Part shown: one piece after another, positions 16,814-24,506 of the stretch | Numbering within the stretch: position 1 is the stretch's first letter | Layout of the letters: the number at the start of each line of letters is the position of its first letter | From: Gammaproteobacteria bacterium | GTDB lineage: Bacteria; Pseudomonadota; Gammaproteobacteria; Pseudomonadales; Azotimanducaceae | Reading direction: 5' to 3' | DNA: 32,888 nucleotides | NCBI GenBank assembly: GCA_003248125.1 | Contig: QJXZ01000006.1 | Location: 1 to 32,888 of the forward strand | The notes under the pieces: generated by a model | What the model was told of the DNA's origin: nothing | Seen by the model: the letters and a program-made list of their open reading frames with translations, nothing else | Databases searched by the model: none | Made by a program: the position numbers and the translations under genes

Positions 16814-17884
16814 ATGGAACGGCAACCCGAATTTCGCAAAGGGCGGGGGGCGATCACCAATCCCGCCGGTCGCTTCGAGCACGCGAGAAGTGTCGCCGTC
16901 GACGATGGGTGGTCGGCGCCCGAAAAAGCGCCAGACGTGGCGACTGAAGTGCGTATCGATTCGAGCCGCACGATCATCGCCCGCAACCGATCGCCGGACG
17001 TGCCGTTCGAGCAGTCGATCAACCCCTACAAAGGGTGCGAGCACGGTTGCGTGTACTGCTTCGCGCGCCCGACCCACGCCTATCTCGACTTGTCACCGGG
17101 GCTCGACTTCGAAACCAAGATCTTCCACAAGCCGAATGCAGCGGAGTTGCTCATCGAAGAGCTCGCGCATCCGCGGTACCGGTGCAAGACCATCGCGATG
17201 GGTACCAACACCGATCCTTATCAGCCAGTGGAGCGCGAGTTGGAGGTGACGCGGCGCGTGCTCGAGGTGTTGCACGCGTGTCGGCACCCGGTTTCCATCG
17301 TCACCAAAGGCGCGCTCATCGATCGCGACATCGAATTGCTAGCCGCCATGGCACGCGACGGGCTCGCCTCGGTGATGATCTCGATCACCACGCTCGATGC
17401 CAACCTGAAAAGAACTTTGGAGCCACGCGCGACCGCCCCGGCCACGCGACTGAGACTAGTCGCTGAGCTACGCGAGGCGGGCATCCCCACCGGTGTGCTG
17501 ATGGCGCCGCTCATTCCCGGTATCAACGACGACGAAATAGAGGACATCGTTGGTGCAAGCGCTACCGCCGGTGCACAGAGCATCGGCTACGTATTGCTCA
17601 GGCTGCCGCACGAAGTGCGCGACATCTTCGTCGCGTGGCTCATGCAGCATGCGCCGCTCAAGGCAAAGCGAGTGCTCGCTTTGATGCGCGAACTACATGG
17701 AGGTCGTGAGTACGACTCGACATTCGGCACGCGGCAAACCGGCACGGGGCCGTATGCGGAATTGATTGAGCAACGATTTGCCAAAGCCAAACGCAGATCG
17801 CGCATCGGCACCAACCCGAAAGGCGAATTGCGCACCGACCTGTTCGTACCACCGCATCCGGCCGGTCAACTTGCTTTGCTTTAG
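16814..17884 (+). CDS. PA0069-family radical SAM protein (spore photoproduct lyase-like)
   Basis: The 356-residue product has the radical SAM cluster motif CEHGCVYC (Cys75, Cys79, Cys82), which binds a 4Fe-4S cluster for S-adenosylmethionine cleavage. Family segments around it include INPYKGCEHGC, MGTNTDPYQPVE and VLMAPLIPGIND, together with RQTGTGPYA near the C-terminus. This is the PA0069 group, related to spore photoproduct lyase and of unproven reaction. The ATG at 16814 is chosen because the protein aligns to the family from MERQPEFRKGRG. Upstream in-frame sequence to 16283 lies in the divergent gene and is a shadow. A LexA box directly before the start indicates induction by DNA damage, which fits a DNA repair role. 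Confidence 0.93.
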   Translation: MERQPEFRKGRGAITNPAGRFEHARSVAVDDGWSAPEKAPDVATEVRIDSSRTIIARNRSPDVPFEQSINPYKGCEHGCVYCFARPTHAYLDLSPGLDFETKIFHKPNAAELLIEELAHPRYRCKTIAMGTNTDPYQPVERELEVTRRVLEVLHACRHPVSIVTKGALIDRDIELLAAMARDGLASVMISITTLDANLKRTLEPRATAPATRLRLVAELREAGIPTGVLMAPLIPGINDDEIEDIVGASATAGAQSIGYVLLRLPHEVRDIFVAWLMQHAPLKAKRVLALMRELHGGREYDSTFGTRQTGTGPYAELIEQRFAKAKRRSRIGTNPKGELRTDLFVPPHPAGQLALL

Positions 17885-17894
17885 CGTTGCTCGC

Positions 17895-19262
17895 TCAATG
17901 ATTCACGGCGCCCGCGCGCCGCGTAGTCCACACCCATCCACCGAGCAAGGCCCAACCGAGCACCAGCAACCATTCCTGCGGCCACAACAGTGCCGACGGG
18001 CTGAAGGGTAGATAGACCAGCAAAAGGCCAATCGACATAGCGACCGCGAGGCCGCCTACCCACTCACCCCGAGCGACGCGGAAAGGCCGCGCCATGTCGG
18101 GAGCATTGCGGCGCAACGCGAGAAACGCGATTGCCACCATCAGGTAGGCGACCACCACCGCAAAGCTGCCGGCGTTGATGAGCCAGACGAGGATGGTGCG
18201 GCCGAACAGAGGCGAGACGCAGGCCGCGATACCGAGCGCGAGGATGCCGACATAGGGTGTCTTGTAGCGCGGATGAATACGCGCGAAGGCATCGGGGAGA
18301 AGACCGGCCTCGGCGAGTGCCAACATCACGCGGCTACCGCCGATGATGAACGCGTTCCAGCTGGTGAGTATGCCGCCGATGCCACCGAGCACGAGAAACG
18401 TGCCCGCCCATGAGTGCTGCCAGAGCGAAGAAGCGGCATCGGCCGTTGCCATCTGCGCACTGCCGCGCGCATCGGCATCGAGACCGGCAGCGACCGACAG
18501 CGAAATGAGCCCATACCAGGCAACGGCCATCGCCACCGAGACCATGATCAGTATGCCGATGCGTCGCGGCGGCAAATCGATCTCTTCAGCGGACTGTGGA
18601 ATGACGTCGAATCCAACCAGCATCGCCGGCACCATGATCAGTACCACGAGCATGCCGCCAACACCGTTAGGCATTGCGGGAACCAAGTTGGTGGCGTCGC
18701 CATGGATCGCGGCGCCGGCGAACAGCAGGAGACCAGCGGCGAGAATGACCAGCGTAATGACGGTTTGCACGATCGAAGCGGTACGTATGCCAACATAGTT
18801 GACCGTGGTCATGACGATGGCGCCGCCGACACCGATCAGCACGAAGCCCGTATCGACAGGTTCGTCGAGCACGTGCCAGAGCGTGCCGATGCGGATGTCG
18901 GGAAACAGGTATACGAGCGCGGTAGGCAGCGCTACGGACTCGAAAACGCACACCGTGGCGTAAGCCATGAGCAACGCCCACGTGCATACGAAGGATGCGC
19001 CCAGGCCCAGCGCCCGATGGGTGTAGACGTGCTCGCCGCCTGCGTATGGCATAGCCGAGGCGAGCTCGCTGTAGGTGAGCCCGATCAAGAGCACTGCGAC
19101 GCCACCGATCGCAAACGCGAACACCGTGCCCGCAGTGCCGCCGTTCTCGATCCAGTAGCCGGTCATGAGCACCCAGCTCCAACCGATCATGGCGCCGAAC
19201 GAAAGCAACAACACTTCGCGGCCCTTCAGCACTCGGCGCAATCGCCCCGCTTGAACGCTCAA
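17895..19262 (-). CDS. APC-family amino acid permease
   Basis: The 455-residue product is very hydrophobic, with about 12 transmembrane helices. It begins with the APC-superfamily signature FGAMIGWSWVLMTGYW in helix 1 and has SAMPYAGGEHVYTHRALG after helix 2. GFDVIPQSAEEIDLPPRR follows helix 6, as is usual in amino acid or polyamine transporters of this family. It is alone on its strand, convergent with the radical SAM gene (10 bases apart) and divergent from the small gene at 19301. The substrate cannot be named. Confidence 0.92.
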   Translation of the reverse strand: MSVQAGRLRRVLKGREVLLLSFGAMIGWSWVLMTGYWIENGGTAGTVFAFAIGGVAVLLIGLTYSELASAMPYAGGEHVYTHRALGLGASFVCTWALLMAYATVCVFESVALPTALVYLFPDIRIGTLWHVLDEPVDTGFVLIGVGGAIVMTTVNYVGIRTASIVQTVITLVILAAGLLLFAGAAIHGDATNLVPAMPNGVGGMLVVLIMVPAMLVGFDVIPQSAEEIDLPPRRIGILIMVSVAMAVAWYGLISLSVAAGLDADARGSAQMATADAASSLWQHSWAGTFLVLGGIGGILTSWNAFIIGGSRVMLALAEAGLLPDAFARIHPRYKTPYVGILALGIAACVSPLFGRTILVWLINAGSFAVVVAYLMVAIAFLALRRNAPDMARPFRVARGEWVGGLAVAMSIGLLLVYLPFSPSALLWPQEWLLVLGWALLGGWVWTTRRAGAVNH

Positions 19263-19300
19263 TGTCGGCTCGCAATTGGAATGCGGGCTAACGATACTTC

Positions 19301-19582
19301 GTGCACTCCGGATTGAATACGCCGCCCGTGCCGAGTCACCGATTCGATTACCGCGATCATCGCTTCGAGTTCACCATCGATGGTGACGAACTCACGTTGT
19401 GGCTGGACGGCGTTGCTCGCAAGCGGCGCAAACGCGGCAGCGACGAGTGCGTGTACGTGTGGACCAACGTGGAGCTGCACTGGGAAGAGCATCATTACAT
19501 CGAAGGCCGGTGGTGGCCGGCCTCCGGTCGACTGCTCGTCACCGCTAACCGACAGACAATCTACGATCTAGCCGTGCGATGA
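19301..19582 (+). CDS. Small hypothetical protein
   Basis: The 93-residue product is rich in aromatic and charged residues (several Trp, Tyr, His, Arg) and appears to be a beta-rich soluble domain: FEFTIDGDELTLWLD, then CVYVWTNVELHWEE. I recognise no family. Reasons to accept it are its residue composition, which is unlike GC-rich shadow frames, and its fit between two real genes, 38 bases from each. The start is uncertain: the ATG at 19301 has no strong ribosome site. Confidence 0.55.
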   Translation: MHSGLNTPPVPSHRFDYRDHRFEFTIDGDELTLWLDGVARKRRKRGSDECVYVWTNVELHWEEHHYIEGRWWPASGRLLVTANRQTIYDLAVR

Positions 19583-19620
19583 GTCGGTGGCGGGTTACAA
19601 GTGCGCTGCCACCCTTGTCG

Positions 19621-20373
19621 TCACCACTGCTTGCCGATGCCGCCACGTGAGCCGAAGAAGCCTGCCGGCCAGTTCCGGCCGGTGATCATGGCCTTGTCCA
19701 CATCCTCCGGTGTCGCCAGCCCATCCTCCACGATCTTGCGCGCCTCCCTTGCCGCGGCCGCAAACACGCGATTCAAGATGAAGCCGTAGGTGCCGGGTGC
19801 GTCCTTCACCATCGACACGGCCCGACCGGCCTTCTCGGCAACGCCGCGCACGGTGTCGACTGTCGTCTGACTGGTCTCCGGGGTATGGATCACTTCACAC
19901 ATGCGCATCACGGGCACCGGGTTCGAGAAGTGCATACCCGCGCAAAGCGGTTTGCGACTCGCAGACACCGAGGCCACGACATCTGCGATCGCGAAGCCGG
20001 ACGTATTGGAGACGAGAATCGCCTCTTTCTTGATGGTTTCATCGAGTTCCACGAACACCTTTTGCTTGAGTTCGAGCTTTTCCGGAACCGCTTCGATGAC
20101 GAAGTCGCATTGCGCGAGATCCTTCAATTCAGCCGTGTAGCCGATGCGGGCCATCGCACTCACGGCCTGGTCGAAACCGAGCTTGCCCTTCTCCACTGAG
20201 CGTTTCATTCCCCACTTGCGGTCTTCGATCTCGGCCTTCGTGTCGTCGAGAATCTGTTGCGTGAGGTCGCGAATCGTGACCTCGTAGCCGGCAATGGCGA
20301 GTATCTGGGCGATGCCGCCGCCCATCACGCCGCCGCCGAGGACGCCGATGTGTCTGACATTGTCGAGTTGCAT
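19621..20373 (-). CDS. 3-hydroxyacyl-CoA dehydrogenase family protein, short C-terminus
   Basis: The 250-residue product begins with a dinucleotide-binding loop GVLGGGVMGGGIAQ. It has the family active-site region SNTSGFAIADV and MHFSNPVPVMRMCEVI, then KDAPGTYGFILNRV opening the C-terminal 3HCDH domain. These enzymes oxidise 3-hydroxyacyl-CoA with NAD+. The C-terminal domain normally continues to about 280-290 residues. Here it ends at residue 250 with GFFGSRGGIGKQW, and only 38 bases separate it from the next gene, so no displaced remainder is visible. It could be a genuine short subfamily or an eroded enzyme. It is divergent from the aldehyde dehydrogenase gene, with a 62-base shared region. 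Confidence 0.88.
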   Translation of the reverse strand: MQLDNVRHIGVLGGGVMGGGIAQILAIAGYEVTIRDLTQQILDDTKAEIEDRKWGMKRSVEKGKLGFDQAVSAMARIGYTAELKDLAQCDFVIEAVPEKLELKQKVFVELDETIKKEAILVSNTSGFAIADVVASVSASRKPLCAGMHFSNPVPVMRMCEVIHTPETSQTTVDTVRGVAEKAGRAVSMVKDAPGTYGFILNRVFAAAAREARKIVEDGLATPEDVDKAMITGRNWPAGFFGSRGGIGKQW

Positions 20374-20435
20374 GTCCCTTCCCTTGTATTGCCCGAGCGG
20401 CTAGCTTACCAAGCAAAGACACGTCAGGAGGACAC

Positions 20436-21869
20436 ATGCAGGACGCCAGCCTCGAGGTTATGCAGGATCTGTTGAACCGCCAGCGCCGTGATTACCTGCG
20501 CGAAGGTGAAGTGAGCGCCTCGACCCGTATCGATCGCATCGATCGTGCGATTGCGCTGTTGGTCGATAACCAGAGCGCGTTGGTGGATGCGCTGATGGCC
20601 GACTTCGGGCACCGCTCGCGGCACCAGTCGCTGTTCACCGACATCGCCGCCTCGATCGGGCCGCTCAAGAACGCAAAGAAGCACTTGGCCGAGTGGATGA
20701 AGCCGGAGAAACGCAAGGTCGATTTCCCGCTCAACCTGCTGGGCGCCAAGGCGCGCATCGAATATCAGCCGCTCGGCGTGGTGGGCGTGATCAGTCCGTG
20801 GAACTTCCCCGTGAACCTCACGTTCACACCGCTGGCGGGGATCTTGAGCGCGGGCAATCGCTGCATGATCAAGCCCTCCGAGTTCACACCTGCCACCTCG
20901 GCGCTGATGGCGGAGTTGATCGCGAAGTCGTTCGACGAGCTCGAGATCGCCGTCGTACAGGGCGGGCCGCAGACTGGTGCCGATTTTGCGCGCCTGGCGT
21001 TCGATCATCTCCTTTTTACTGGCGCGACCTCGATTGCCAAGCACGTCATGCGCGCTGCGTCCGAAAACCTAGTGCCGGTAACCCTCGAGCTCGGCGGCAA
21101 GTCGCCCGTCATCGTCGGACGTTCAGCCGACGTGCAGAAGACGGCCGATGCGATCATGGCCGGCAAGATGATGAATGCCGGGCAGATCTGCTTGGCGCCG
21201 GATTACGTGTTCGTGCCGAAGGAGAAGATCGGCGACTTCGTCGAATCGACACAGCGTGCCGTCGCAAAGATGTTTCCGACCTTACTCCACAACGACGACT
21301 ACACGTCGGTGATCAACGAACGGCATTACCAGCGCCTGAACGGCTACGTCGAAGAAGCGAAGCAGAAAGGCGCCAAGGTAGTCGAAATCAATCCTGCTAA
21401 TGAGGACTTCCGCCAACAGCCGCACCACAAGATTCCGCCGACGTTGATCATCGAGCCCGACGATTCTCTGAAGGTGATGCAGGACGAAATCTTCGGACCC
21501 GTGATGCCGGTGAAGAGCTACGAGGATGTCGACGAGACGATCGCGTACGTCAACGATCACGCGCGGCCTTTGGGGCTCTACTACTTCGGCTCCGATGGCG
21601 GCGAGACGCACAAGGTGTTGAGCCACACCACGTCGGGCGGTGTTACCGTCAATGACGTCATCATGCACGTCGCACAAGAGGACTTGCCGTTCGGTGGCGT
21701 CGGCCCGTCGGGTATGGGTGCCTATCACGGTCACGACGGTTTCAAGACCTTCAGCCACGCCAAGTCGATTTTCACGCAGTCGAAGTTGAACGTCGCCGAG
21801 CTGGCAGGGCTCCGGCCTCCCTACGGCGAGAAGATCATGAAGACGCTGAAGATGCAGATCGGCAAGTAG
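20436..21869 (+). CDS. Coniferyl aldehyde dehydrogenase family protein
   Basis: The 477-residue product is an NAD(P)-dependent aldehyde dehydrogenase with the catalytic Cys252 (NAGQICLAPDYV) and general base Glu218 (LELGGKSP). The NAD-binding GATSIAKHVM and the cofactor strand SPWNFPVNL are also present. The shortened N-terminus and the CLAPDY context are typical of the coniferyl aldehyde dehydrogenase branch, which oxidises coniferyl and other hydrophobic aldehydes. The ATG at 20436 has a perfect AGGAGG site at 20426-20431. The MFS transporter gene follows 4 bases after the stop, so they form one operon. Confidence 0.93.
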   Translation: MQDASLEVMQDLLNRQRRDYLREGEVSASTRIDRIDRAIALLVDNQSALVDALMADFGHRSRHQSLFTDIAASIGPLKNAKKHLAEWMKPEKRKVDFPLNLLGAKARIEYQPLGVVGVISPWNFPVNLTFTPLAGILSAGNRCMIKPSEFTPATSALMAELIAKSFDELEIAVVQGGPQTGADFARLAFDHLLFTGATSIAKHVMRAASENLVPVTLELGGKSPVIVGRSADVQKTADAIMAGKMMNAGQICLAPDYVFVPKEKIGDFVESTQRAVAKMFPTLLHNDDYTSVINERHYQRLNGYVEEAKQKGAKVVEINPANEDFRQQPHHKIPPTLIIEPDDSLKVMQDEIFGPVMPVKSYEDVDETIAYVNDHARPLGLYYFGSDGGETHKVLSHTTSGGVTVNDVIMHVAQEDLPFGGVGPSGMGAYHGHDGFKTFSHAKSIFTQSKLNVAELAGLRPPYGEKIMKTLKMQIGK

Positions 21870-21873
21870 CGCG

Positions 21874-23136
21874 TTGACCACCTTCGACGAGCAAACACGC
21901 CGCTATGTGCTCGGCGTGCTGGTGGTGGTCTATACCTTCAACTTCATCGATCGCCAGATCCTGTCCATCCTGCTCGAGCCCATCAAGCTCGAGCTCGAAC
22001 TGTCCGACTCGCAGCTCGGATTGCTCACCGGTTTCGCATTCGCGTTGTTCTACGCCACACTCGGCATTCCGATCGCGCGCTATGCCGATCGCGGCAATCG
22101 GCGCAACCTGATTGCACTATCGCTCACGATCTGGAGTGGGTTCACGGCGCTGTCAGGAGTCGCACAGAACTTTTGGTATCTGCTCGTTGCTCGCATTGGG
22201 GTCGGCGTCGGAGAAGCCGGTTGCTCGCCGCCGTCGCATGCCATGATCGCCGACTACTATCCCGTCGAACGGCGCGCCACCGCACTCGGCATCTACTCGC
22301 TCGGCATCCCGGTTGGCATCCTGTTCGGCTTCCTAGCGGGCGGTTGGATCAACGAATTTTTCGGTTGGCGTTGGGCATTCTTCGTGGTGGGCGTGCCAGG
22401 GCTGTTGCTCGCGATCTTGGTGCGGACGACGGTGCGCGAGCCGGTTAGGGGAATGGCGGAGGGGCGCACGGCTAGTGACGATCTGCCGGGTGTAGTGGAG
22501 ACGTTTCGTTATTTGCTCACCAAGCCATCGTTCCGGCATCTCGCCTTCGGCGGCGCGCTCACGGCCTTCGTGGGTTACTCGTATGTGAGTTGGATTCCCT
22601 CGTTCTTGATCCGGTCGCACGGCATGGGTACCGGGGAGGTGGGCACCTGGCTGGGTTTGATCCTCGGCATTCCCGGCGGCATCGGCATCGCGCTCGGCGG
22701 CTATTTGGCCGATCGCTTCGGCGGTCGCGACACGCGTTGGTATCTGTGGATCGTCACCGTTGCGCTGGCGGCCGGCGTGCCGTTCGCGGCCTTGGTGTTC
22801 ATCACGGACTCGGCCATGTGGGCACTACTGTTGCTCAACGTACCGGTCCTGCTCGGCAACTTCTATCAAGCCACGTCGTTTTCGCAAACTCAGGGGCTCG
22901 CGGGTCTGCGCATGCGCGCGGTAGCGGCGGCCGTCCTGTTGTTCATCATCAACATCATCGGTCTCGGCGCCGGACCGCAGACGGTCGGCATCCTCTCGGA
23001 CTTGCTCTCGGCGGAGTACGGACGCGAATCCTTGCGCTACGCACTGCTCATCGCGACGTTCGTGAATCTATGGGCCGCGGTGCACTACTACATCGCGGGC
23101 AAGCACTTGGCGAAGGATCTAGCGGAGGCGCGATGA
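21874..23136 (+). CDS. Spinster-type MFS transporter
   Basis: The 420-residue product has 12 hydrophobic segments and the opening helix VLVVVYTFNFIDRQILSILLEPIK, characteristic of the spinster-like MFS group. GVGVGEAGCSPPSHAMIADYYP and the linker RATALGIYSLGIP, both typical, follow. The likely start is TTG at 21874, four bases after the aldehyde dehydrogenase stop; the first ATG in frame is far inside helix 2 onward. The tight spacing suggests the transporter moves the substrate or product of that enzyme, but this is inference. Confidence 0.9.
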   Translation: MTTFDEQTRRYVLGVLVVVYTFNFIDRQILSILLEPIKLELELSDSQLGLLTGFAFALFYATLGIPIARYADRGNRRNLIALSLTIWSGFTALSGVAQNFWYLLVARIGVGVGEAGCSPPSHAMIADYYPVERRATALGIYSLGIPVGILFGFLAGGWINEFFGWRWAFFVVGVPGLLLAILVRTTVREPVRGMAEGRTASDDLPGVVETFRYLLTKPSFRHLAFGGALTAFVGYSYVSWIPSFLIRSHGMGTGEVGTWLGLILGIPGGIGIALGGYLADRFGGRDTRWYLWIVTVALAAGVPFAALVFITDSAMWALLLLNVPVLLGNFYQATSFSQTQGLAGLRMRAVAAAVLLFIINIIGLGAGPQTVGILSDLLSAEYGRESLRYALLIATFVNLWAAVHYYIAGKHLAKDLAEAR

Positions 23137-23169
23137 CTGTCTTGGCCGCCTTTTGGGCCTCGTTCGAAG

Positions 23170-23661
23170 CTATTGGCGAGTAGGGGCTTCGCGCGACGCT
23201 CGCCTAGCCGCTTCAACGGCGTCGACGAACGCGTGCTCGAAGAAACTCCGATTCGACTCCCACCAACTCTCAGTGGCTCGGTTGCGAAAGAACGACCGAA
23301 CGAATGCGGCGAAGTTGTAGGATCCAGGCTGGATAATCCCTTGTCTAATTCGGTCCCAATTGTTGTAGTGCTGCCACATCTCCATCGCGAAGTAGGCATT
23401 GAGGCGCAGCTTCTCCTCCGTCGAAAGCACCGTGTCCGGCGAATCGACCACCTTCGCGAGCAACTCCGCCGTGTGTCTGTCGAGTTGAGCCTGGCGAACT
23501 GCGTTCGCCTGCTCGAGGGTCGAGTTGATTTCCGAACGCTGCAATTGACGCGTGTTCTGCCGGATCTGGAACGCCAGATATATCACCGACGCGATGACAC
23601 CAATCGAGCCGATGAACTCGCCGATGCTGCCCAGTGCAGAGATTTCCGTCGAGTAATCCAC
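23170..23661 (-). CDS. Membrane-anchored small protein, paralog 1 of 3
   Basis: The 163-residue product begins with a short stretch, then IGEFIGSIGVIASVIYLAF, a single transmembrane helix, followed by the basic QIRQNTRQL. The rest is a helical, soluble domain with aromatic residues (MEMWQHYNNWDRI) and a C-terminal WWESNRSFFEH segment. The same layout occurs at 27904-28386 and 30704-31162. I recall such proteins as hypothetical proteins common in marine Gammaproteobacteria, and I do not know a function. The start is a GTG at 23661. A 146-base leader separates it from the hydrolase gene upstream. Confidence 0.75.
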   Translation of the reverse strand: MDYSTEISALGSIGEFIGSIGVIASVIYLAFQIRQNTRQLQRSEINSTLEQANAVRQAQLDRHTAELLAKVVDSPDTVLSTEEKLRLNAYFAMEMWQHYNNWDRIRQGIIQPGSYNFAAFVRSFFRNRATESWWESNRSFFEHAFVDAVEAARRASREAPTRQ

Positions 23662-23807
23662 GGGATATCACGGCCAAGCCGAGCAAGATGCAGATGTAGT
23701 CATACGGATTGCGCGTGGGGCGATTGCATGGCGTTTAAGACTAGCATGCTGAGCGTTCGCTCGATCTGGCGCGCCACCACTGGCTGGCACCAGAGACGTC
23801 GAACGCA

Positions 23808-24320
23808 TCAGCAGTCCCGAGCTTCTTCCTCCGCGATCCAATCGCGAACGATGGCAACGAGTTCTCGAATGTCCTCGTACTGGTGATCGCTGCCCGGCAC
23901 TTCCGCCGTCGTCGACTGCCCCAATCCTGCCGCGAACTCCTTCACTTGTGCGAATTTCCCGGTTACGTCGTCGGTCTGTTGGATGAACAGGGTTGGAATG
24001 TTCGAAGCGACCCTCCGCAACGGCTCGAGCGCGTCGTCGGGCAAGTGCGCAATCGGCACGCCGATCAAGACCATGAGTCGTGGACTGACTAGCCCCGCGG
24101 CGAACGCGCGAGTGCCGACCAAGGTGCCCATCGACTTGGCGACGATCAACTGCGGATCTTCGCCCGCGAGACGCTCCGCTTCGTCGGCTATGTTGGGTTC
24201 GCCACCATCCCAATGCCGGTAGTGAACGACGGTGGTGTCACCGAGATCGATGGCGTCGAGCAGTCGTTTCAACCACTGTTCGGTGTGCTGGTCTCTGCCT
24301 GGTAGTCCGAGTATTTTCAT
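23808..24320 (-). CDS. Small alpha/beta hydrolase
   Basis: The 170-residue product has a compact alpha/beta hydrolase look. The opening strand is MKILGLPGRDQHTEQW, the nucleophile elbow VAKSMGT places Ser in an A-x-S-x-G setting, Asp is near TLFIQQTDD and His is in the C-terminal GSDHQYED. It resembles small RBBP9/YdeN-like hydrolases. No signal peptide is seen. I chose the ATG at 24320 since the sequence upstream to 24374 is unlike a family N-terminus. The gene is divergent from the TIR-fusion gene, with 186 bases between them. Confidence 0.78.
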   Translation of the reverse strand: MKILGLPGRDQHTEQWLKRLLDAIDLGDTTVVHYRHWDGGEPNIADEAERLAGEDPQLIVAKSMGTLVGTRAFAAGLVSPRLMVLIGVPIAHLPDDALEPLRRVASNIPTLFIQQTDDVTGKFAQVKEFAAGLGQSTTAEVPGSDHQYEDIRELVAIVRDWIAEEEARDC

Positions 24321-24382
24321 CGTCGCGGTCCTTGCCCATACCGGGATGCTGGAGCCGAGCAGCCGCGAGCGCAAGCTACGTC

Positions 24383-24404
24383 GTGGGAGCGGGCTTGCCC
24401 ACGA
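24383..24404. repeat. REP-like palindrome
   Basis: GTGGGAGCGGGCTTGCCCAC reads as a hairpin, with the outer stem GTGGG and CCCAC and an inner GC-rich core. The GTGG head, GAGCGGGCTTGC body and stem match the style of Pseudomonas repetitive extragenic palindromes. It lies in the 186-base divergent region just before the TIR-fusion gene. It may be a chance single copy, but REP elements are normally dispersed in many copies. Confidence 0.65.
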
Positions 24405-24506
24405 TGATGCCGAACTACCAACGTTGGCGTCGAGCGGTGGTTCTGCCCAAAGAGCACTGATCGCGCAGTAGACTACCAGTCACACCCTGGTGCGGCGAAC
24501 GCGGCG

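Noticed and set aside
16007-17077. Long minus-strand frame across the LexA region
   Set aside because: It runs through the retropepsin-like gene and its promoter in another frame with shadow-like composition.
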